DNA of 15,162 bases, taken from NCBI GenBank assembly GCA_049284695.1, contig JBAPYK010000044.1, positions 1 through 15,162 on the forward strand, in the 5' to 3' direction. Positions 8,050 to 14,980 of this stretch are shown one piece after another (position 1 is the first letter of the stretch; every line of letters begins with the position of its first letter). The notes under the pieces were generated by a model. It was not told the origin of the DNA, made no database searches, and was given only the letters and a program-made list of their open reading frames with translations. This DNA comes from Rhodoplanes sp049284695. Its GTDB lineage: Bacteria > Pseudomonadota > Alphaproteobacteria > Rhizobiales > Xanthobacteraceae. Position numbers and translations under genes: made by a program.

Positions 8050-8076
8050 TTGATCGCCGATCGCCAGTTGTACTAT
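8050..8076 (+). promoter_or_regulatory. Weak candidate promoter spanning the MITE left edge
   Basis: TTGATC at 8050-8055 and TACTAT at 8071-8076 are spaced 15 bp; alternatively TATTAA at 8074-8079 gives 18 bp spacing. The -10 element would be made partly from the end of the MITE. It points toward the exporter operon starting at 8280. No other better match was seen between 7978 and 8280, but promoter calls by eye in this GC background are unreliable. Confidence 0.2.
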
Positions 8077-8225
8077 TAATCAGTCCATAAGTAAATGCAC
8101 TGTCAGGCGGCATACTTGAGCGATGGTTTTTGGTAGAAAAACCTGATTTTTTCTGGGTCGTTTTGCAGTTGGCGCATGGATGCTCTGTCAATAAAAATGT
8201 GCAACTACTTATGGACTGATTAATA
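8074..8225. mobile_element. 152-bp MITE-like element, IS630/mariner type
   Basis: The left end TATTAATCAGTCCATAAGTA (8074-8093) is repeated perfectly and inverted at 8206-8225. With the inner TGCAC blocks the inverted repeats cover 8074-8100 and 8199-8225, with 25 of 27 positions matching. The outermost TA on each side fits the TA target duplication of IS630/Tc1-mariner elements, leaving 23-25 bp terminal repeats. The interior encodes on the minus strand a 24-codon frame (8103-8177) ending KPSLKYAA-stop just before the left repeat, which looks like the tail of a transposase. I read it as a deletion derivative mobilised in trans. It lies 54 bp upstream of the exporter operon. Confidence 0.75.
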
Positions 8226-8279
8226 AGCCTGTACGGGGGTACTTGAGACCTCCTCGCACAAAATTCGGGGGACGCCGCT

Positions 8280-9329
8280 ATGCATGTTCATTTCCTTAGC
8301 GCTCTGCTTGTGTTCGCCTTCGTTGCCGGTAGCGTGCCGCTGTCCTTCGTGCATCCGTCTGTTGGAGGTGTGCTGTCCCCCACCGCGGAGGCGAAGTCGA
8401 GAGTCCGCAGTCTGCTCGACCGCGTGCGTGGCAACGCGATGCCTGAGGGTATCATCAAGACCAACGGCCGCATCGAAGCTATACAGGTCGACGTTGCGGC
8501 GAAATATCCTGGCCGGCTGGTCGATATCACCGTGGAAGAAGGCAGCGAAGTTAAGGCCGGACAGGTCGTCGGCCGCGTATCGTCGCCGGAATACGAGGCC
8601 CAGCTCAGGGCGGCTCAATCCAACGTGGAGCGCGCCAAACAGTCGAGGGCCGAGGCTGAGTCGCTGATAGACCAGCGCAAGGCCGTGCTCGCGGCGGCCA
8701 AATCCGATTTCGAACGCGGGGAGGAACTGGTCGGGAGGCAGATTATCACCCAACAGACTTTCGATCAGCGTCGCCGCAATTACGAAGGGGCCGAGGCGAA
8801 TGTCGTGGGAGCAATTGCGCAGCGCGATCAAGCCGACGCCGCTATTAAGAGCGCCCAGGCCGACGTCGAGCGTCTTGAATCTATTTTGCACGATCTGATT
8901 CTGGTGTCGCCCAGAACCGGGCGCGTGCAATACCAGCTCGCGCGGAACGGCGAAGTAGTCGCGGCCGGCGGAAAAATCCTGACCATCCTCGACCTGCAAG
9001 ATGTTTACATGACGGTTTTCCTGCCGGCCGCGACCGTCGGCAAACTTGAGATCGGCGGCGAGGCCCGCATCATTCTGGATCCTGTGCCCCAATACGTCAT
9101 TCCCGCCTCGGTCAGCTTTGTCGCGGCGGACGCGCAGTTCACGCCGAAGACTGTGGAAACCGCCGATGAACGCGAAAAGCTGATGTTTCGCGTCAAGCTC
9201 CAATTGGATGTAGACGTTCTCAAAAAATATAGCCGGCGGGTAAAGACCGGCGTGCGCGGCCTTGGGATCGTGCGCACAAATGCCGCGACAGCATGGCCGG
9301 ACGACCTGCAAGTAAAGCTGCCGCAATGA
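8280..9329 (+). CDS. yhiI: HlyD-family periplasmic adaptor of an ABC exporter (YhiI type)
   Basis: This 349-residue membrane fusion protein joins an inner-membrane ABC transporter to the cell envelope. Residues 1-24 form an N-terminal signal or anchor. Residues 60-100 are the first half of the lipoyl (biotinyl-like) domain, with YPGRLVDITVEEGSEVKAG, and 206-236 the second half. Between them lies a long coiled coil (about 105-205) rich in Ala, Glu, Gln and Arg. Residues 240-345 form the beta-barrel region, ending VKTGVRGLG then AWPDDLQVKLP, as in the E. coli YhiI group of similar length. GGGGGA lies about nine bases before the start. The stop overlaps the next ATG as ATGA, so translation is coupled to the RbbA-type gene. 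Confidence 0.9.
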   Translation: MHVHFLSALLVFAFVAGSVPLSFVHPSVGGVLSPTAEAKSRVRSLLDRVRGNAMPEGIIKTNGRIEAIQVDVAAKYPGRLVDITVEEGSEVKAGQVVGRVSSPEYEAQLRAAQSNVERAKQSRAEAESLIDQRKAVLAAAKSDFERGEELVGRQIITQQTFDQRRRNYEGAEANVVGAIAQRDQADAAIKSAQADVERLESILHDLILVSPRTGRVQYQLARNGEVVAAGGKILTILDLQDVYMTVFLPAATVGKLEIGGEARIILDPVPQYVIPASVSFVAADAQFTPKTVETADEREKLMFRVKLQLDVDVLKKYSRRVKTGVRGLGIVRTNAATAWPDDLQVKLPQ

Positions 9330-12070
9330 CCGACGCCGTAGTCGCGCGGCTCGAGAACGTCTCGCACCGATATGGCGCGACTATCGCGCTCGATGATGTG
9401 ACGATTGAAGTTCCTGCGCGCAAGATGGTCGGGGTGATCGGGCCGGACGGCGTCGGCAAGTCCACGTTGCTGGCGCTTATTTCCGGCGTACGCACGATTC
9501 AGAGCGGGAAGGTCGTCGTCTTCGACGGCAATCTGAAGGACCCGTCTCACCTGAAAACCCTGCGCGCCCGCATCGCCTATATGCCGCAAGGCCTGGGCCG
9601 CAATCTTTATCCGACGCTCAGCGTTTTCGAAAATATCGACTTCTTCGGCCGTTTGTTCGGGCAATCGGCGTCCGAGCGCCGCGCCCGAATTACCGAGCTC
9701 CTGACCGCTACTGCGCTCGATCCGTTCGAGGATCGCCCAGCCGGCAAGCTCTCCGGTGGCATGAAGCAGAAGCTCAGTCTTTGCTGTGCGCTCATCAACG
9801 ATCCGGATTTGCTCATTCTCGACGAGCCGACGACTGGAGTCGATCCGCTCTCGCGTGGCCAGTTCTGGGACCTCATCAACACGATCCGGGCGCGGCGCCC
9901 GCAAATGAGCGTCATGGTCGCGACGGCCTACATGGACGAAGCGCAACGCTTCGACTGGCTTATGGCCATGGACGACGGCGAGATCATTGCCCGTGGCACG
10001 CTGCAGGAACTGCTGGACAAAACGGGAGAACCTACGCTTGACGAAGCGTTTATCGCACTTCTGCCAGAGAAAAAGCGGGCCCTGCACCAAAAGGTGATCG
10101 TGCGGCCGCGTGTCGCCTCGCCGGATGAAGTGCCGGCGATCGAGGCCGAAGGACTGACGCGGAGGTTCGGCGATTTCGTCGCCGTGGATCATGTCAACTT
10201 CTGCATCGCGCCGGGAGAAATCTTCGGCTTCCTCGGTTCCAACGGCTGCGGCAAGTCGACCACGATGAAGATGCTGACGGGATTCCTGCCGGCCACCGAG
10301 GGCTGGGCGAAGCTGTTCGGCAGCCCGATGGGCTCAAACGATATGGAGATGCGCCGCAACGTCGGTTACATGACGCAAGCGTTTTCTCTCTACGGTGAGC
10401 TGACCGTCCGGCAGAATCTCGAGCTGCATGCGCAGCTTTATCACCTGCCGTCCGACAAGATCGAAGGCCGCATCAAGGAACTGCTAACGCGTTATGATCT
10501 CGAAGGTGTCGTCAATGCCAAGCCCGAGAGCCTGCCGCTCGGCATCAAGCAGCGGCTTCAACTTGCCGTGGCGGTGCTGCACGAGCCCGCCATTCTTATT
10601 CTTGATGAACCGACCTCGGGGGTCGATCCGATCGCGCGCGATGCATTTTGGCGCACGCTGATCGACCTCTCCCGCGACGAAGGCGTCACGATTTTTCTTT
10701 CGACGCATTTCATGAACGAGGCGGAAAGATGCGACCGCATCTCGCTGATGCACGCGGGCAAGGTGCTGGCGGTCGGCGCGCCGTTAGACCTGGTCAAGGA
10801 ACGCGGCAGCGATTCTTTGGAGGACACGTTCGTCGGCTATCTCGCCGATGCGGCCGGGATCGACCGCTCGAAGAAAGTCGAGGCGCCGCCGCTGCAAGCG
10901 GCGCCGATCGAAGCAGAGCCGATACGCAAGCCGCGGCGGTTCGATCTAGCGCGCCTCTGGTCCTATGCGCGGCGCGAGACCGTCGAGCTGTTGCGCGATC
11001 CGATCCGGCTCGCCTTTGCGGTCGTCGGTCCCATCATTCTGATGGCGGCCTTCGGCTACGGCATTTCCTTCGATATCGAAAATCTGCAGATGGCGGCGTT
11101 CGATCAGGACAACACGCCGCAAAGCCGGCAGCTGCTCGATGGATTTTCCGGCTCCCGGTATTTCTCGGTGCAGCCGCCGATCGCTTCGGCGGCGGAAGCC
11201 GAGCGGCGCTTGCGCAGCGGCAACACGCAAATCGTCGTCGAAGTTCCCGCCGGGTTCGGCCGCGATCTGCTCAGCGGCGCGCACCCGGAAGTCGACGCGA
11301 CGGTCGACGGCGCCATGACCTTCCGTGGCGAGACCGCGAGAAATTATGTCACCGGGGTGGTCAGAAGGCAGGGTGACGAGCTCGAGCGCCAGTTGCGAAA
11401 GGCGGGAAGTCCGAACACGTGGAATGACAACGATATCCAGACACGCTTTCGCTACAACCAGGCTTTCCTCAGCGTCAACGCCATGGTGCCCAGCGTGTTC
11501 ATGCTCATGCTGTGCCTGATTCCGGCCATCATGTCGGCGATCGCCGTCGTGCGCGAGAAGGAAACCGGCTCTATCGCCAACTTCCGGTCGACCCCGATCA
11601 CAAAATTCGAGTTCCTGCTCGGCAAACAGCTTCCTTATGTCGCCGTTGCGATGGTGAATTTCTTCTTCCTGTTAGCGATGGCGATTTTCGTGTTCGGGGT
11701 GCCGCTCAAAGGGCCGTTTCTGACGTTGCTGATAGGCACGATCGTATACGTGGTCTCAACAACGGGCTTCGGCCAACTGATCTCATCCTTCACCCGCACG
11801 CAGGTGGCAGCGGTGTTCGCGACCGCGATCTTATCCATCGTGCCCGCGGTGAATTTCTCCGGACTGTTCGCGCCGGTGTCGTCGCTCTCCGGCGCGGCGA
11901 AGATTCTCGGCCTGACATTCCCCTCGGCCTGGTATCAGCCGATTACCGTTGGCGTATTCGCCAAGGCGCTCGGAATGTCCGACCTTTGGCGGAACGTCGT
12001 GGCGATTTTCATCATCGCGCTCGCTTATCTGATCTTGTCGCTCGTGTTCCTACGCAAACAGGAGTCGTGA
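9326..12070 (+). CDS. rbbA: RbbA-type ABC transporter: two ATPase domains fused to an ABC-2 permease
   Basis: The 914-residue product matches the length and order of E. coli RbbA. First ATPase: Walker A GPDGVGKST (39-47), signature LSGGMKQ (142-148), Walker B LLILDEP (162-168). Its H-loop reads ATAYMDEA, lacking the usual His, as in RbbA. Second ATPase: Walker A GSNGCGKST (304-312), an atypical signature LPLGIKQR (403-410), Walker B LILDEP (424-429) and H-loop STHFMNEAERCD (His461). The C-terminal permease has a first span at about 562-580, a large extracytoplasmic loop (581-715) and a cluster of spans to residue 909. The ATG at 9326 forms an ATGA overlap with the adaptor gene and is preferred over an in-frame ATG at 9293. 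RbbA has been described as ribosome-associated in E. coli, but this context argues for export. Confidence 0.93.
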   Translation: MTDAVVARLENVSHRYGATIALDDVTIEVPARKMVGVIGPDGVGKSTLLALISGVRTIQSGKVVVFDGNLKDPSHLKTLRARIAYMPQGLGRNLYPTLSVFENIDFFGRLFGQSASERRARITELLTATALDPFEDRPAGKLSGGMKQKLSLCCALINDPDLLILDEPTTGVDPLSRGQFWDLINTIRARRPQMSVMVATAYMDEAQRFDWLMAMDDGEIIARGTLQELLDKTGEPTLDEAFIALLPEKKRALHQKVIVRPRVASPDEVPAIEAEGLTRRFGDFVAVDHVNFCIAPGEIFGFLGSNGCGKSTTMKMLTGFLPATEGWAKLFGSPMGSNDMEMRRNVGYMTQAFSLYGELTVRQNLELHAQLYHLPSDKIEGRIKELLTRYDLEGVVNAKPESLPLGIKQRLQLAVAVLHEPAILILDEPTSGVDPIARDAFWRTLIDLSRDEGVTIFLSTHFMNEAERCDRISLMHAGKVLAVGAPLDLVKERGSDSLEDTFVGYLADAAGIDRSKKVEAPPLQAAPIEAEPIRKPRRFDLARLWSYARRETVELLRDPIRLAFAVVGPIILMAAFGYGISFDIENLQMAAFDQDNTPQSRQLLDGFSGSRYFSVQPPIASAAEAERRLRSGNTQIVVEVPAGFGRDLLSGAHPEVDATVDGAMTFRGETARNYVTGVVRRQGDELERQLRKAGSPNTWNDNDIQTRFRYNQAFLSVNAMVPSVFMLMLCLIPAIMSAIAVVREKETGSIANFRSTPITKFEFLLGKQLPYVAVAMVNFFFLLAMAIFVFGVPLKGPFLTLLIGTIVYVVSTTGFGQLISSFTRTQVAAVFATAILSIVPAVNFSGLFAPVSSLSGAAKILGLTFPSAWYQPITVGVFAKALGMSDLWRNVVAIFIIALAYLILSLVFLRKQES

Positions 12071-12071
12071 C

Positions 12072-13256
12072 ATGGCTTCGCCCCGCACCCAACCGGTTCC
12101 AAAGTTGGCCGAGGCGCGGACGCTGACGCTGCACGCTCACCTTCTCAATATCTTCCGGCTGGTGATCAAGGAGCTGAGAAGCATCCGGTCGGATCCGACC
12201 ATGCTCGTCCTGGTCGTTTACGCCTTCAGCATATCCGTCAACACGGTTGCGACCGGAGCCGTCACCGAAGCGACCAACCTGTCGGTCGGCATCGCGGACG
12301 AGGACGGTTCTGCTCTCTCGCGGCAGATTGCCGAGGGTCTCGTGCGGCCGACATTTCAGCCGGCGGTGCAAATAAGGGCGTCCGATATCGACGCGAAAAT
12401 GGACAAGGGCGAGCTGCTTTTTGCCGTCGAGATTCCCTCGAACTTCCAGGCCAATATCCTCGCCCAGCGCAAGACCGAAATTCAGATCAATGTCGACGCC
12501 ACGGCGGTTGCTCAGGCCGGTAATGGCGCAAACTACTTGAAGACCGCCATATCGAACGAGGTGCAAAATTTCATCAATGCACGCGGGATCCCTGGGGGGT
12601 CACCGATCAACCTCGTCGTGCGGGCGGATTTCAACCCCAATCTGAAGACGGCCTGGTTCTCGGCGATGACGCAGGTCATCAATCAGATCACGCTACTGAC
12701 GGTGATCCTGACCGGCGCCGCGCTGATCCGCGAGCGCGAGCAGGGGACTGTCGAGCATCTTCTGGTTATGCCGGTCGTGCCGGCAGAAATCATGCTGGCG
12801 AAGATGTTCGCCAATGGCCTCGTCATTCTCGTCGCTGCGATGCTGTCGCTACAATTCGTGGTTCATCTGTGGATCGGCGCGCCGATCGCCGGCTCGATTG
12901 TGCTGTTCCTCGTCGGTGCGGCCCTTTATGCGCTGGTCGTGGCGGCTCTCGGCATCCTGCTCGGCACGCTTTCGACCACGATGGGCCAGTTCGGACTGTT
13001 GGCGATGCCGGTCTTGATCGTGACGCAGTTGCTTTCGGGCAGCAGCACGCCGATGGAGAGCATGCCGGTCTGGCTGCAATACGTGATGAGAACGATCAGC
13101 CCGACGCCGCATTTCGTCGCCTTCGCCCAGGCGGTGCTGTTCCGCGGCGCCGATCTGTCGCTGGTCTGGCAACCGCTGGTGGCGATGCTCATCATCGGCT
13201 CGGTCTATTTTATTATCGCGTTGAGCCGCTTCCGGCGCGTTATTTTTGGAAGCTAA
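12072..13256 (+). CDS. yhhJ: ABC-2 type permease (YhhJ type)
   Basis: This 394-residue permease starts one base after the RbbA stop. It has one span at about 42-60, a large extracytoplasmic domain (about 65-190), then a block of five spans: about 200-219, 245-268, 274-297, 303-322 and 368-385. IREREQGTVEHLLVMPV (219-235) is the typical cytoplasmic coupling segment of ABC-2 permeases, and STPMESMPVWLQ (325-336) precedes the last loop. Topology parallels the permease half of RbbA, so the two probably form a heterodimeric pore energised by the two RbbA ATPase domains and linked to the adaptor encoded upstream. Substrate is unknown. No outer-membrane factor is encoded here, so a TolC-like protein elsewhere would be needed for full export. 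Confidence 0.92.
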   Translation: MASPRTQPVPKLAEARTLTLHAHLLNIFRLVIKELRSIRSDPTMLVLVVYAFSISVNTVATGAVTEATNLSVGIADEDGSALSRQIAEGLVRPTFQPAVQIRASDIDAKMDKGELLFAVEIPSNFQANILAQRKTEIQINVDATAVAQAGNGANYLKTAISNEVQNFINARGIPGGSPINLVVRADFNPNLKTAWFSAMTQVINQITLLTVILTGAALIREREQGTVEHLLVMPVVPAEIMLAKMFANGLVILVAAMLSLQFVVHLWIGAPIAGSIVLFLVGAALYALVVAALGILLGTLSTTMGQFGLLAMPVLIVTQLLSGSSTPMESMPVWLQYVMRTISPTPHFVAFAQAVLFRGADLSLVWQPLVAMLIIGSVYFIIALSRFRRVIFGS

Positions 13257-13260
13257 CCAG

Positions 13261-13338
13261 ATGGCGCGGGTCGAAGAGACCGACAATGGCAAGATGAAGC
13301 GAAAGCTCTACGAGAGGAGCTCCCGCAAACTTAGGCGG
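13261..13338 (+). pseudogene. Possible N-terminal stub of a polyphosphate kinase 2 gene
   Basis: Four bases after the yhhJ stop, an ATG preceded by GGAAG begins a frame reading MARVEETDNGKMKRKLYERS then SRKLRR. The segment KMKRKLYERxxRKL matches the conserved N-terminal helix of PPK2 enzymes, where KxYExELRKLQ is usual, followed by the kinase Walker motif. Here family resemblance stops after about 26 residues. The frame continues only as low-similarity sequence to 13533, and no Walker motif follows. I infer a truncation by deletion or rearrangement near 13330. The match is short, so a chance likeness is possible. Confidence 0.4.
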
Positions 13339-13457
13339 TCATGGGTCGATGTCGTCGGAATGATCTGCTGGAGGCAGGAGGTCACCGCACAGGCGAACAT
13401 CAGCTCGCGAACCCCGAAGGCCACGATGATGAGCGCCAGCATTCCGACGTCGGCCAT
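13308..13457 (-). pseudogene. Possible small membrane protein remnant
   Basis: A minus-strand frame from the ATG at 13457 gives 49 residues beginning MADVGMLALIIVAFG, a plausible single membrane span, followed by a poorly hydrophobic tail. The start resembles the tiny membrane proteins often encoded beside kdp potassium-transport genes in alphaproteobacteria. The remainder fits that type better in a neighbouring frame (RLCGDLLPPAD), which would imply a frameshift. No kdp gene follows. It overlaps the PPK2-like frame on the other strand. Chance is a real alternative. Confidence 0.22.
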
Positions 13458-13461
13458 GGCA

Positions 13462-13778
13462 TTCCGTCCGGGCAGGAGGCTGTCGATGTCCTTGACCTTG
13501 GATCGAGCGCCCGGCGGGGATGGCGAAGTTTGACACCGCGACTCCCGCCAGCCCTGGCGGGCGGCCGTTTCATTTCCGGCGACGACTGGGGATGCGAAGT
13601 AATGCGCGATAGCCCCACGCATCAGGTCGAGGCCGGTGCGAACGAGACGGATCGTACGCTCTGAGTGTCCCCCGTCAGCGCTCATGAGACAGATTGGGTG
13701 GGTTGAGGAGCGCGTTCAGATCGCAAGCCAATAATTACACTTCGCCGAGGATTCTTTCCGGCATTCGCAGCAAAAATG
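13462..13778. other. Intergenic stretch without a recognisable gene
   Basis: Frames here on either strand show no family I know. A minus-strand frame from an ATG at 13685 reads through into the small membrane remnant but has no ribosome site. A perfect hairpin with stem CCCGCCA/TGGCGGG and a four-base loop lies at 13544-13561. It is not followed by a T-run on either strand. Confidence 0.4.
13544..13561 (+). terminator. GC-rich hairpin, possible terminator after the exporter operon
   Basis: A seven-base-pair perfect stem with loop GCCC sits 288 bp downstream of yhhJ. The downstream bases CGGCCGTTTCATTT are only mildly T-rich, so it is at best an imperfect intrinsic terminator. It is the only strong short hairpin I noticed between the operon and the fragment region. 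Confidence 0.25.
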
Positions 13779-13822
13779 AGAAGTTATGTCGCATAATTTA
13801 TAGAAGTTATGTCCTATAATTT
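13779..13822. repeat. Two tandem copies of a 21-bp motif, 23-bp period
   Basis: Copies at 13779-13799 and 13802-13822 share AGAAGTTATGTC, then two variable bases (GC or CT), then ATAATTT. Nineteen of 21 positions agree. Inside each copy TTATG and CATAA (first copy) or CTATAA (second copy) give partial dyad symmetry, as expected of a protein-binding or recombination site. The pair lies directly before the point where the AI-2E transporter pseudogene begins without its N-terminal half, so it may mark the end of a lost mobile element. Confidence 0.7.
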
Positions 13823-13845
13823 GCCATTGAAGGCGCTCCCAAAGC

Positions 13846-14270
13846 ACAGGCAGCATCGCGCGCATTTGGGCCAGCCTGTCGGATCCCAGCAGCGCCTTCC
13901 AGACATTCGTCAGGCCCTTCTCGACCGAACTTCGGAAGATCTTCATCGAGGTTGCGCGCGCCTTTGCCGAGGGCGCGTTCCAATTCGTCGTGTCGCTTGC
14001 CGTCGCAACAATGTTGTGGGTTCACGGGGATGTTCTGGCGGGGACATTGAAGGACATCACGGAACGGTTAGGCGGCTCCGCCGCCGGCGCGGCTCTGCTA
14101 CTGGCGGCGAATTCGGTGCGCGGAGTTGCCTACGGTGTCGTCGGCACGGCGGCGATTTAGGCGATCATGATGGCGGTGCCGGCGTCCCCGGCGCTGGGCT
14201 ACTTGGGTTCATCGCGCTGATCATCGCGCTCAGATAATTCGGAGCCTTGTTGATCGAGGCAGATCAAAAA
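13846..14270 (+). pseudogene. AI-2E/PerM-family transporter, truncated and broken
   Basis: The frame through 13849-14157 reads GSIARIWASLSDPSSAFQTF and onwards through ARAFAEGAFQFVVSLAVATM, LWVHGDVLAGTLKDITERLG and LAANSVRGVAYGVVGTAAI. This is the middle of a PerM/YdiK-type AI-2E transporter. It meets a TAG at 14158-14160 where the family usually has Gln, continues as AIMMAV, then must shift frame to give GVPGAGLLGFIALIIAL (about 14184-14231). A TAA at 14235-14237 interrupts again before FGALLIE. Two stops plus a frameshifting deletion, and absence of the N-terminal roughly 110 residues and of the C-terminus, mark it as dead. Known members are polytopic membrane transporters of uncertain substrate. 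Confidence 0.8.
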
Positions 14271-14379
14271 CGTCTTACTGCTACGTCCTGCGCTGCTCAC
14301 GGCCGTGCGTCAGCGCCGACGATACCGCAGCGGGTGGAGACCATGCGAGGCCGGAAGGCTCTCACGAGCACAGCGTTGC

Positions 14380-14487
14380 CCCAGCGATCCGCGCCATTGC
14401 CGGGCTGTCCGGCCCGAGCGATAGGGCGAGGCGCGCTGCTTCGACACGATGCCCTCACAGCCGAGTCGACAAGCCTGGCCCATCGCT
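14380..14487 (-). pseudogene. Fragment of an ATP-dependent DNA ligase (LigD-like), motif IV region
   Basis: On the minus strand one frame reads ACRLGCEGIVSKQRASPYRS followed by GRTARQW. This strongly resembles the LGLEGIVSKR...PYRSGRS...W segment of bacterial ATP-dependent DNA ligases of the LigD/LigC group, where EGIVSK is nucleotidyltransferase motif IV. The adenylation Lys motif, motif V (WLKxK) and OB-fold are absent. Neighbouring sequence on both sides is unrelated: group II intron on the upstream side and unassigned DNA toward the AI-2E pseudogene. It is a short, non-functional piece. Exact edges are uncertain by about 20 bases. Confidence 0.6.
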
Positions 14488-14850
14488 ACTACGGCCGAGT
14501 CTGACTTCTCATGCCCGTTCGGCTACGATGGTTTCCCATCGCCAGCCAGACATGAGACCTCCCGGTTCCCATCCAAGGAGCGTCTGCACATGTGAGGGTC
14601 TCCGACCACGCCGGGCCGTCCGGGCGCTCACACTCACGCACCCGTCCGCATCGCCTTCCGCGATCTGAAACGCGTCGGCGCCCGGGAGACAACTTCTTTC
14701 GCGGCTCAATGGCTGGCCTATGCCCTCCCCTGCCGACGCTTCGCCTGCACCCTCACGAGTACCGGCGCACGGCTCGGGGCCGATGTGGGTCGCTACTCCT
14801 TCATCGTGTCGGACTCTCACCGACTACTCCTTGCCGGTCTGCCGGCGCAC
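14488..14850 (-). ncRNA. 5' part of a group II intron, truncated
   Basis: Read on the minus strand from 14850, the sequence begins GTGCGCC, a group II intron 5' end of the GUGYG type. The hairpin GTCGGTGAGAGTCCGAC follows about 26 bases in. Further in come CGACCCACATCGGCCCCGAG, GCAGGCGAAGCGTCGGCAGG, CAGACGCTCCTTGGATGGG and GAAGTCAGACTCGGCCGTAG. I recognise this succession from the domain I-III region that precedes maturase genes in alphaproteobacterial group II introns. No reverse-transcriptase frame and no domain V helix follow. Instead, ligase-like coding sequence starts near 14487. It is therefore a dead 5' fragment. The assignment is by recall of conserved segments, and no folding was computed. 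Confidence 0.65.
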
Positions 14851-14980
14851 TCAGATTAAGTTTTAGCTAACGCACATCAGCAGGCAATCGCTGCCTGAAC
14901 CTTTAAACCAGATGAGCCAGAGGCTTCGGCTCGATCGCGATGGCTGAGCCGCTGCCTTAATCTGCGATGGCGGCGCGTCC

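Noticed and set aside
8039..8072. GTACAA/TTGTAC inverted pair left of the MITE
   Set aside because: Only six bases per arm, and not related to the clear terminal repeats next to it.
8220..9326. 368-codon minus-strand frame
   Set aside because: Antisense to the HlyD-type adaptor, which has a full domain order and operon context; the minus frame crosses the MITE border and has no known motif.
9005..10192. 395-codon minus-strand frame
   Set aside because: Antisense to the adaptor end and to the first RbbA ATPase domain; composition is Arg- and Asp-rich noise.
14509..14870. Frames of about 90-100 codons on both strands
   Set aside because: They overlie the group II intron RNA fragment and show no protein family resemblance.
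14881..14897. Hairpin CAGGCA-ATCGC-TGCCTG as terminator
   Set aside because: Stem is short and no T-run follows on either strand; cannot be assigned to a gene end.
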